Of a stretch of 64,000 nucleotides of DNA, positions 9,238-15,498 are shown one piece after another. Under the pieces are notes generated by a model. The model was given only the letters and a program-made list of their open reading frames with translations, did no database searches and was not told where the DNA came from. Position 1 is the first letter of the stretch. Every line of letters begins with the position of its first letter. Source of the DNA: Hydrococcus rivularis NIES-593 (GTDB lineage Bacteria; Cyanobacteriota; Cyanobacteriia; Cyanobacteriales; Microcystaceae); assembly GCF_001904635.1 (NCBI RefSeq), contig NZ_MRCB01000014.1, positions 1 to 64,000 of the forward strand. The letters run 5' to 3'. The translations under genes were made by a program, and so were the position numbers.

Positions 9238-9507
9238 TAATTCAGCACGAGAATAGGGAACTTTATTAAGTTGCTGCTTAAAATAAAAAAAATAGAACGC
9301 GATCGCCCGACAAAAAATTAGAGGGAAGAGATTTATTTCTCTTCCCTCTTGTTGATTTGGCTGCTTGGCTTGAGAATTCTCTTTTAGCTTTTTGCGCAGC
9401 ATTTGTTGTTGTTTTTTCAGTTGTCTTTGTCGTGCCGAACCGCCTTTCCCCTTATCGTTGCGTCCTTGGCGACGCGGCGACTCCCATCGTTTTAGTCGCT
9501 GAGTCAC
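9217..9507 (-). CDS. Small basic protein of unknown function
   Basis: The ORF encodes 96 residues. The first ~55 are very basic and hydrophilic (MTQRLKRWESPRRQGRN, then ARQRQLKKQQQMLRKKLKE), like a short nucleic-acid-binding or coiled-coil protein. I do not recognise a family. The remaining ~40 residues are encoded by a strong terminator hairpin and by repeat copy A, so they are unlikely to be conserved; the ancestral gene probably ended near 9350. A hydrophobic patch (FPLIFCRAIAFYFFYF) in this tail would be an artefact of that. Treat the N-terminal half as probably real and the rest as doubtful. Confidence 0.42.
   Translation of the reverse strand: MTQRLKRWESPRRQGRNDKGKGGSARQRQLKKQQQMLRKKLKENSQAKQPNQQEGREINLFPLIFCRAIAFYFFYFKQQLNKVPYSRAELISFFIH
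9312..9349 (-). terminator. Strong terminator hairpin inside a small ORF
   Basis: AGAGGGAAGAGA (9320-9331) and its perfect 12-bp complement (9338-9349) form a stem with a 6-nt loop. On the minus strand it is followed by AATTTTTT (9319 to 9312). This is a very good intrinsic terminator. It lies within the open frame of the 96-residue ORF and would stop most transcripts before its stop codon. Confidence 0.65.
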
Positions 9508-9554
9508 TAGATTGCTCCATTATCTTAATTTTGTTCTTTCATAATTCTATCCCA

Positions 9555-10022
9555 TTACTGGGCAGATAGTCTATAGTTTAAACGCTGACCGGACTTCATC
9601 GAGCCGACCCAGATTTCGTATCGTCCTGCTTTCCAGTCACTGTCTTCGATGCGAGCATCTTGGCTGTCATTGGTGCCGAAGTTGCAGCGAATCGTATTTT
9701 TATCCGGTCCTCGAATAACCAGGGTGGTATCTTTTCCACCACTGTCTACTTGCAATGCCAGTTTCGGAAAATCATTTTCCAGTACTAAGATATGATCGGG
9801 GTTGGGCGCACCGTAGCCAACGCAAGGTCTGCGATATCGATCTGTGTTGGCAATAGACGATAGAGAGTAAGAGCCGCTAGTGTAGCCGCTAACGACAGCC
9901 GTTATTTTATCGAAACCGCTAGCCAGCTTTAATTGCCCGAAGTTAGCTTCTTGCGCGATCGCGGGTACAGCCCCTAAAATTATTAGTAATGGAAACCAAT
10001 ATCGACGATTGAGTAGGGGCAT
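9555..10022 (-). CDS. Secreted protein of unknown function
   Basis: From the ATG at 10022 the product has 155 residues; the frame stays open to 10052, but GGAG about 10 nt upstream favours 10022. The N-terminus is a signal peptide (MPLLNRRYWFPLLIILGAV) with a cleavage site after AIA. The mature domain (about 130 residues) is rich in Gly, Ser and Asp, with two Cys (CVGYGAPNPD and IRCNFG) that could form a disulfide. The pattern of short beta-strands and the ending RYEIWVGSMKSGQRLNYRLS recall the pre-peptidase C-terminal type sandwich fold, but that is inference. The likely location is periplasmic or extracellular. Confidence 0.65.
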   Translation of the reverse strand: MPLLNRRYWFPLLIILGAVPAIAQEANFGQLKLASGFDKITAVVSGYTSGSYSLSSIANTDRYRRPCVGYGAPNPDHILVLENDFPKLALQVDSGGKDTTLVIRGPDKNTIRCNFGTNDSQDARIEDSDWKAGRYEIWVGSMKSGQRLNYRLSAQ

Positions 10023-10199
10023 CGCGCTTATTCTCCGAATCGCGCCAGACAATGAAAGGCGTGTTCGAGAAAAATAGAATTTTTCCCGAAACTTTTCAAT
10101 TTTGCCTTTCTTACCTACTTTTGTAATTGATTTTGACCCATTAATGGGAAAATAATAGACAGTAAGATTTTTGCCACAAGGTTGAGAAGATTGAGGGCT

Positions 10200-10469
10200 T
10201 CATGTGGTTTCGTCGAGGTACTCTTCGTCTAGGGTATCGAACTCCTGGTCGGTTTCAACTTCGGTACCCTCAAAGATATCCTCTTCTACATCGAGTAAAT
10301 CCGATAAATCTATACTATCGAGCAACCGATCTTCGGTTTCTTCGCGTTGGCGAGCAATAAGACGACCATGGGCTGCTAACCAATCTAGATGCGAACGATC
10401 TCGATTGAGGGGAATTACTCCTGCTGGTGCGTAACGCGGTTCTTGATGCAATGATGGATAATTTAACAT
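10200..10469 (-). CDS. DUF3134-type conserved cyanobacterial protein
   Basis: The product is 89 residues from the ATG at 10469 (MLNYPSLHQEPRY). This start has AGGAAA about 8 nt upstream and begins at the conserved block; the frame extends 14 codons further to 10511. The conserved part PSLHQEPRYAPAGVIPLNRD followed by LDWLAAHGRLIARQ matches what I know of DUF3134, a family restricted to cyanobacteria with no known function. The C-terminal ~35 residues are strongly acidic (many Glu and Asp), suggesting a disordered tail. It stands alone. Confidence 0.65.
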   Translation of the reverse strand: MLNYPSLHQEPRYAPAGVIPLNRDRSHLDWLAAHGRLIARQREETEDRLLDSIDLSDLLDVEEDIFEGTEVETDQEFDTLDEEYLDETT

Positions 10470-10712
10470 AAGCCGTTTCCTGACCAAGTCTACTAAACGA
10501 CCAAACTGCACCGAGATAGGAACGTGGCTGCTATCTCGATCTCGATTTAAAACACAGTAATGAAAAAAAACAGAACGCTAAAGGCGCAATAGCGTCTCTC
10601 AAATTCTAGCTTTCGAGGACTCTACTTCTATTCTATTGCGCGATCGCGGGTTTATGTAGGTCCCAAAAAAGAGATACAGTCAATTTAAATCAACTTCACA
10701 TCAAGAATTTCC

Positions 10713-11633
10713 ATGACAGCCACATCAATTAAAACGCAATTGAGATTAGCTTCTTATCTGATCGATGGCATACTTTCCATCAAACCTTTAGCTAACCTAG
10801 CAAAACACCAAGCCCGCAACATGATGATTAAACGGGCAGAAAAAATTGGCGTGCCTTGGCGGGAAAACGTACAAAAGTTGCGATCTCACGACTGGGAAAG
10901 CGAACTCGCTACAGTAGAAAATTCCCAATTAATCTATCCCGATTATTATCTGCGTTCCTTCCATGCTTACGAAAAAGGGAATTTAAACTGGGATGCTGCC
11001 TTAGAATTGGAATCAGCTGCTTATGCCGTTCATGCCACAATTTGGCAAGGCGCAGGGATTAATGGAGATCCAAAGCTTCGCCAGAGTTATCATGATGTCT
11101 TAGGGGCACAACTCTCGATCGAGCCTCAAGATATTTTAGACATGGGTTGCAGCGTAGGACTGAGTACCTTTGCGCTACAAAAGGTTTATCCCCAAGCAAA
11201 AATTACTGGCTTGGATTTGTCTCCTTACTATCTAGCTGTAGCCCAATATCGGGCTAGAGAACGCAACGCCAGGATTGATTGGATACATGCTGCTGCGGAA
11301 TCGACAGGTTTACCGGATGCTTCTTTCGATCTAGTCTCTGCTTTTTTGATGTTTCACGAACTTCCTCAACAAGCAGCTAGGGAAATCTTGCGCGAGGCAC
11401 GCCGATTGTTGCGTCCCGGCGGATATTTCACTCTTATGGATATGAATCCTCACTCTGAGGCTTACAAGAAAATGCCGCCTTACGTTTTGACGTTACTCAA
11501 AAGTACAGAACCCTTTCTCGGTCAATATTTTGCTTTGGATATCAAACAAGCTTTGCTTGAAGCGGGGTTTAAGAACCCTGTTATCATTCCTAATAGTCCC
11601 CGACATCGTACCGTCATTGCCCAAGCTATTTGA
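10713..11633 (+). CDS. Class I SAM-dependent methyltransferase
   Basis: The 306-residue protein has an N-terminal extension of about 130 residues and then a Rossmann-type methyltransferase domain. Motif I is ILDMGCSVGLSTFAL, motif II is ITGLDLSPYYLAVA, motif III ARIDWIHAAAESTGLPDASF, and the post-motif LLRPGGYFTLMDMNP is clear. The substrate cannot be read from the sequence; the N-terminal extension resembles cyanobacterial methyltransferases of unknown target. The start ATG at 10713 lies in an AT-rich leader. It is separated by only 25 bp from the following cobalamin riboswitch, which belongs to the next gene. Confidence 0.8.
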   Translation: MTATSIKTQLRLASYLIDGILSIKPLANLAKHQARNMMIKRAEKIGVPWRENVQKLRSHDWESELATVENSQLIYPDYYLRSFHAYEKGNLNWDAALELESAAYAVHATIWQGAGINGDPKLRQSYHDVLGAQLSIEPQDILDMGCSVGLSTFALQKVYPQAKITGLDLSPYYLAVAQYRARERNARIDWIHAAAESTGLPDASFDLVSAFLMFHELPQQAAREILREARRLLRPGGYFTLMDMNPHSEAYKKMPPYVLTLLKSTEPFLGQYFALDIKQALLEAGFKNPVIIPNSPRHRTVIAQAI

Positions 11634-11658
11634 ATTTTGCGTTCTCAATAATAGTATG

Positions 11659-11878
11659 ATGCCAGATTATCGGTTCTAATAGGGAGCAGCCATTAGAGGT
11701 AACGGGGAAAGTTTGGTGCAACTCCAACGCTGTCCCGCAACTGTGATTTGATTTTTGATTTTGGATGAAAGGATTTTAGATTTTGGATTGGATTAGTAGC
11801 AATCTAGTGAGTTATCAATCCAAAATCGGAAATCTAAAATCGATGAGTCAGGATGCCCGCCGATAAAAGAACTGGCAT
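11659..11878 (+). promoter_or_regulatory. Cobalamin (B12) riboswitch
   Basis: The core elements appear in order: AGAGGTAACGGGGAAAGTTT and GGTGCAACTCCAACGCTGT, then the highly conserved CCCGCAACTGTGA (11734-11746), and the B12-box GAGTCAGGATGCCCGCCG (11845-11862). The 7-nt pair ATGCCAG (11659-11665) and CTGGCAT (11872-11878) can close the whole structure as P1. Between 11746 and 11843 is an unusually long AT-rich, hairpin-forming insert built of short GATTTTGGATT/TAGATTTT repeats; this is the family's variable peripheral region. It lies about 30 nt before the hupE start codon, so B12 should repress hupE. Confidence 0.9.
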
Positions 11879-11906
11879 TTTTCTATCTATCTGCGAGGTA
11901 CAGAGG

Positions 11907-12578
11907 ATGTTCAATTTAACAGTTAGTCAACGGTGGTTCAAGATTGGTACGCTTTCCACCGTTGTCGCAATCGCGTTTTTGGGCTTTGCTCGACAGGCGA
12001 TGGCGCACCACGCTATCGGAGGGAATACGCCGGCTAACTTCTTTGAAGGGTTTACTTCGGGGTTAGCCCATCCGATTATTGGCTTGGATCATTTTGCTTT
12101 TGTGGTGGCAATTGGCGCGATCGCGGCAGTTGTGGATCGCGGCATTTATATTCCCACTGTTTTTATTTTAGGGACTCTGCTAGGAACGGGAATTCATCTG
12201 CAAGCAGTTAACTTGCCTTCTCCTGAAATTATTATTTCTGCATCGGTCGTACTTTTTGGAATCTTATTGGCACTAAGAAACATCAGGGTGAATCCGCCTA
12301 AATTTTATGGAATTGTTTTAGCCGCTTTAGCAATTGTTGCCGGAATTTTTCACGGTTATGCCTATGGAGAGTCAATTGTTGGGGCACAAATGACTCCGTT
12401 AGTTGCATACTTAGCCGGTTTTGCAATTATTCAGTCCCTCGTTAATACCACAATCTGGGCGATTAGTCAAGTGATTTTAGAAAAATTTAGCGATCGCGCT
12501 TTTCCAGTCACGCGATCGCTAGGGTTGGCTATTAGTACGATTGGAGTCATTTTTTTAACGGCTTCGATGATTGGTTAA
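11907..12578 (+). CDS. HupE/UreJ-type metal permease under B12 control
   Basis: HupE/UreJ proteins are small membrane permeases for Ni2+ or Co2+. The product is 223 residues from the ATG at 11907, chosen because GAGG lies 8 nt upstream and because the 18 upstream codons fall in the riboswitch. It has a signal-like first segment ending ARQAMAHH, then about six further membrane segments. The family His motif is HPIIGLDHFAFVVAIG, and a second His cluster is GIFHGYAYGE. B12 riboswitch-controlled HupE proteins in cyanobacteria have been predicted to import cobalt for cobalamin synthesis, and this context fits that. Direct evidence for the metal is absent. Confidence 0.85.
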   Translation: MFNLTVSQRWFKIGTLSTVVAIAFLGFARQAMAHHAIGGNTPANFFEGFTSGLAHPIIGLDHFAFVVAIGAIAAVVDRGIYIPTVFILGTLLGTGIHLQAVNLPSPEIIISASVVLFGILLALRNIRVNPPKFYGIVLAALAIVAGIFHGYAYGESIVGAQMTPLVAYLAGFAIIQSLVNTTIWAISQVILEKFSDRAFPVTRSLGLAISTIGVIFLTASMIG

Positions 12579-13152
12579 TCAAACGATTTAGAGATAGATC
12601 GCTTATCTAAGGAACGAGGAGTTAGCAGAGGGAGTTTTCTGGTTCTAAATCCCCTATTTTTGTCGCTTATTTTTTCTATAAAGAGCAAGAGAGCATACAT
12701 TCCAAGGTTTAAGAACCCTGACTTTTTCTTCACTCTATCGGGTGAAGATACTATACTATTTCCTAATAGGCAGCTACCAACAGTAGAACGCATTGGCAAT
12801 AGCTCGTTACTGTTGCCCGCGCTCGAAGTAGCTAACAGGTTGTCTGAGAAGTATGGAATGTCATGTTGAGCTTGGCGATCGCGAAGTCAAACATCTTACT
12901 GCACTTTTGAGTTAGATGAGAGACAAAATTTTTGTCGATTGGGAGAAAGGGAAAAGGAAAAAAATTCTGTATTCTACTGACTCGAAAATCCATCTAGCAT
13001 ACCAATTCCAAACAGAGATTCTTGGTTACGTTCTCCTGTACCCAGAATAACAAAATGGACTTTTGGGATGTCCTCTACTCCGATTGAGGCGATCGCAATT
13101 TTAATTTAACCTTAATAATTTCTCTAACCTTTTAAAAATCAGTAATATCTGT
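12579..13152. other. Gene-free region with repeat debris
   Basis: This 574-bp stretch lies between hupE and the toxin-antitoxin pair. Overlapping ORFs of about 70 codons exist on both strands, but neither has a family look or a ribosome site. It carries a TCATGTTGAGC element (12861-12871) and the 61-bp dispersed repeat at 13016-13076, whose partners lie together at 18228-18333. GGTTTAAGAACCCTG near 12702 also occurs at the end of the methyltransferase gene, possibly by chance. It appears to be repeat-rich spacer. Confidence 0.5.
13016..13076 (+). repeat. 61-bp dispersed repeat, copy 1
   Basis: This segment begins AGATTCTTGGTTACG and ends TTTTGGGATGTCCTCT. It matches the reverse complement of 18228-18288 at 57 of 61 positions by my reading. 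Both copies lie in intergenic DNA and are associated with a TCATGTTGAG motif, although here an extra ~140 bp separates the two parts. Confidence 0.75.
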
Positions 13153-13341
13153 ATGAATACTATCAAAGAAGCCATTAAATCTATCTTGAATCAATTACCA
13201 GATGATTGTTCAATTGAAGATATCCAGTATCATCTATATGTCCTGGAAAAAGTCCGTCAAGGACTTGATATTGCAGACACAGAAAATGGGCTGAAACAGG
13301 AGGAGGTCGAAGGGCTTCTAAGAAAATGGCTTATCGAGTAG
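13153..13341 (+). CDS. Antitoxin of a type II toxin-antitoxin pair
   Basis: A 62-residue acidic, mostly helical protein directly upstream of a RelE/ParE-type toxin and overlapping its start by 16 bp. The sequence MNTIKEAIKSILNQLPDD with a C-terminal EEVEGLLRKWL helix fits the small antitoxins found in cyanobacterial chromosomes, with the C-terminal part usually wrapping the toxin. I cannot assign the DNA-binding fold. Overlap and partner support the role more than the sequence itself. The pair probably autoregulates a promoter just upstream of 13153. Confidence 0.7.
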   Translation: MNTIKEAIKSILNQLPDDCSIEDIQYHLYVLEKVRQGLDIADTENGLKQEEVEGLLRKWLIE

Positions 13342-13619
13342 TTTGGTCTTCTAAAGCAGTTGAAGATGTAGACGCAGTTGCCACCTACATAGCCCGCGAC
13401 TCGCCTTCCTATGCGGCAGCGGTGGTAAAAAAGATTGTCGATACCACCCGCGACCTCATCGAATGTCCTTGCACTGGGTCGGTCGTTCCTGAATTTAGCG
13501 ACCCAGCTATCCTAGAAAAAAACGCCTATACCTATCGCATCATCTATCGGGTAAAAGAAGAAATCGTGACGATCGCAGCCGTAATCCACACTAAGCGGTT
13601 GTTGGGATTGAATGGATAA
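13326..13619 (+). CDS. RelE/ParE-family toxin
   Basis: The 97-residue protein has the RelE/ParE superfamily fold: an opening strand MAYRVVWSSKAVEDVDAVATYI, a helical hairpin, then strands with the motif AYTYRIIYRVKEE and the ending IAAVIHTKRLL. Proteins of the ParE branch inhibit gyrase, while RelE proteins cut mRNA at the ribosome. The AVATYIARDSP segment and the ending HTKRLL are more ParE-like. It is translationally coupled to the antitoxin through a 16-bp overlap. It looks full length and intact. Confidence 0.82.
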   Translation: MAYRVVWSSKAVEDVDAVATYIARDSPSYAAAVVKKIVDTTRDLIECPCTGSVVPEFSDPAILEKNAYTYRIIYRVKEEIVTIAAVIHTKRLLGLNG

Positions 13620-13667
13620 TCCCAGCCAATCATTCGCATCTGAGCGATCGTCGATTTCTTGCCCGAA

Positions 13668-13985
13668 TTAAGGCTGTGCGAATTGCCGCTGATAGACCGC
13701 TTCTTCTTTCTCCGATTCGATTTTTAGATCGCTAAGAGGACGAGCAACGCATAATAATACGTAACCTTCGCTTTGCAGTTCGGGAGAAATTCCCATCGCA
13801 TCGCCGCGATCGACTTCTCCCTGAAGAATTTGAGCCGCACAAGTGGTACAAACCCCGGCATGGCAAGAACTCGGCAAATCTATTCCCGCAGCGTAAGCCG
13901 CTTCTAGGATAGTTTGCTCCTCTGAAACTTGGATGATATGGGTATTGCCTTGGTGACGAATTTCAACAGTATGAGTTTTGGACAT
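13668..13985 (-). CDS. Plant-type [2Fe-2S] ferredoxin
   Basis: The 105-residue soluble electron carrier has the four cluster ligands C41, C46, C49 and C79 in CHAGVCTTC and YVLLC, spaced as in PetF-type ferredoxins. Compared with the major photosynthetic ferredoxin it has a longer C-terminus (after ARPLSDLKIESEKEEA), as in the low-abundance accessory cyanobacterial ferredoxins. Its partner is unknown. The gene stands alone between the toxin gene and a divergent small ORF. Family assignment is certain; which isoform is inference. Confidence 0.9.
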   Translation of the reverse strand: MSKTHTVEIRHQGNTHIIQVSEEQTILEAAYAAGIDLPSSCHAGVCTTCAAQILQGEVDRGDAMGISPELQSEGYVLLCVARPLSDLKIESEKEEAVYQRQFAQP

Positions 13986-14189
13986 AAATCGCGCAATAAT
14001 CTGGACTCCATCTCGATCTAATGTATCCTAATGTATCGTTCGAGACTCCATTCTATTGTTAAGAAAATTAGCTAAATCTAAAGCTTGATTGCAATATTTC
14101 AGTTTGCTATTCAGCAGCTCGAAACGGAGTGCTATTTTTGAGAACACTATTTTCTCTCGTCAGTCATTTAGCTACTGGATAGAACGTTT

Positions 14190-14366
14190 ATGTACAAGAA
14201 AAACACGGATAAAGATTTTGTTGGGGCAGCATTAACTGCTGGGTTAGGCGCTGGGGTCGTGACTTCCTTTGCCGTCAGCCAAGGACAACATCCGCTAATT
14301 GCCTTGGCAATCACTGCTCTAGCTGCCTTGTTTGCTGCAATCTGTCACAAATACGATTTGATCTAA
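14190..14366 (+). CDS. 58-residue membrane protein, unknown function
   Basis: An open frame from ATG at 14190 to TAA at 14366 encodes 58 residues. After a charged start (MYKKNTDKDF) come two hydrophobic segments: GAALTAGLGAGVVTSFAV (about residues 12-29) and LIALAITALAALFAAICH (about 36-53), joined by SQGQHP. It is therefore a likely two-helix membrane hairpin. I do not recognise a family. It sits in a 390-bp gap and ends 12 bp from the convergent moaC stop. Reading-frame composition is gene-like, but no strong ribosome site is seen. Confidence 0.55.
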   Translation: MYKKNTDKDFVGAALTAGLGAGVVTSFAVSQGQHPLIALAITALAALFAAICHKYDLI

Positions 14367-14378
14367 TTTTAAATAATT

Positions 14379-14882
14379 TTAATCTTTCTGGCTGAGATAA
14401 TCTCCCGATTTTCCACCAGTTTTACTGAGTAAGCAAATTGACTCGATCTGGATTGACTTTTCTAGTGCTTTTGCCATGTCGTAGAGCGTTAGAGCAGCTA
14501 CTGAAACGGCTGTCAGGGCTTCCATTTCTACACCCGTTTCTGCCTTAGTGGCGACGGAAGCCCGAATTTGGTAGCCGGGGAGTTCGGCATCGGGAATGAT
14601 TTGAACGTCTATCTTGTGCAAAGGCAGGGAATGGCACAGAGGAATCAAATTAGCAGTCTGTTTGGCTGCCATAATCCCGGCGACTTTTGCCGTTCCTAAA
14701 ACGTTTCCTTTGTGGGAATTTCCTGCTTCAATCGCTTCAAAGGTATGTTTTGACATCCGCACCTGACCTGCGGCTATGGCTTCTCGTCGGGTAGACTGTT
14801 TGTGGGAAACATCTACCATCTGGGCTTCTCCTTGGGTATTGAGATGAGAAAGTTTTCGATCGCCAGTTAGATCTTGTGTCAT
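14379..14882 (-). CDS. moaC: Cyclic pyranopterin monophosphate synthase MoaC
   Basis: MoaC completes the conversion of GTP to cyclic pyranopterin monophosphate, the first intermediate of molybdenum cofactor synthesis. The 167-residue protein has the family motifs MVDVSHK near residue 22, the His-containing [33 protein letters not shown] and a late GGKSGDY. Length is normal. The first ~18 residues before AQMVDVS are variable, and a later start is possible. No other moa gene is adjacent. A tRNA-Arg gene lies 44 bp upstream on the other strand. Confidence 0.95.
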   Translation of the reverse strand: MTQDLTGDRKLSHLNTQGEAQMVDVSHKQSTRREAIAAGQVRMSKHTFEAIEAGNSHKGNVLGTAKVAGIMAAKQTANLIPLCHSLPLHKIDVQIIPDAELPGYQIRASVATKAETGVEMEALTAVSVAALTLYDMAKALEKSIQIESICLLSKTGGKSGDYLSQKD

Positions 14883-14926
14883 CGCTAGAATCTGTGATAC
14901 TATGGTATACTGTTGAATGAAACCAA

Positions 14927-15000
14927 GGGCTTGTAGCTTAGTGGATTAGAGCGTGTGGCTACGGACCACAAGGTCGGGGGTTCGAGTCCCTCCAAGCCCG
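14927..15000 (+). tRNA. tRNA-Arg(ACG)
   Basis: The 74-nt sequence folds as a cloverleaf. The acceptor stem is GGGCTTG/CAAGCCC with G73. The D arm contains GCTTAGTGGATTAGAGC, and the anticodon stem TGTGG/CCACA encloses the loop CTACGGA with anticodon ACG. The T arm has GGGGGTTCGAGTCCCTC. CCA is not encoded, as is common in cyanobacteria. A34 would be edited to inosine to read CGU, CGC and CGA. Confidence 0.93.
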
Positions 15001-15498
15001 TAAGAAACAAATATAATACCTTAAAAGCGAGAAGCGCGATCGCCGATCGGATTTTTCAGAAAGCACTCTTCTTAGAAGATGGTTTTATCTGCCTAAATAG
15101 AAAGAGTACGTCCTTTATAGTCAGTGACCAGCTGTTTTTTAATCCACTGGTCACTGGTTATTCCTCTTTTGTTAAGTTTTCTTTTTTCCCTAATATCATT
15201 TTTCATTCATTAATGACAGAGATGGTCGATCGCCCTCACCCCTAACCCCTCTCCCAAATAGAGAGAGGGGTAAAGAATGTCATCGCGAAAACCTGAAAAT
15301 TGGTATAACTTACGGACAGGAAATTAATTACAAGAACAGTCGTTGAGAATGGTGCAATATCTCAGTTTTAATGGACTTATGCTGTTAGCCAAGAAATAAA
15401 TTTCTTGGCAAGATTTTAATGTTTACTGGTTATGGTAAACAAGATATAAAGCTTTAACAATTTGGAGTAAAATAGACAATTATTGCCCACCCTACGAA
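15001..15498. other. Gene-free region downstream of tRNA-Arg
   Basis: This ~500-bp gap between the tRNA and the alaS stop codon contains repeat copy B (15193-15306) and a short direct echo, CAGTGACCAG/CCACTGGTCACTGG, near 15120-15157. I see no attachment-site duplication of the tRNA 3' end and no integrase gene, so there is no sign of an integrated element. Confidence 0.5.
15193..15306 (-). repeat. Palindromic MITE-like repeat, copy B
   Basis: This is the reverse-oriented copy of the element at 9123-9237, nearly identical over 114 bp, with the same central CCCCTCTC stem and the same terminal repeats (ATATCATTTTTC and GAAAATTGGTAT on the plus strand). It is flanked by TAA on the left and AAC on the right. 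In element orientation it is preceded by TTA and followed by TTA, as in copy A. Confidence 0.75.

Noticed and set aside
12702-12800. Possible remnant of a second methyltransferase gene
   Set aside because: Only GGTTTAAGAACCCTG and a short CCTAATAG match the end of the upstream methyltransferase gene, in an unclear frame; chance or repeat origin is as likely.
12575-12869. Overlapping 69- to 74-codon ORFs on both strands
   Set aside because: They overlap each other, have no ribosome site, carry no recognisable motif and lie in repeat-rich spacer.
15001-15498. Possible integrative element at the tRNA-Arg gene
   Set aside because: No integrase gene, no repeated tRNA 3' end and no cargo genes were seen; the gap holds only repeat copy B.
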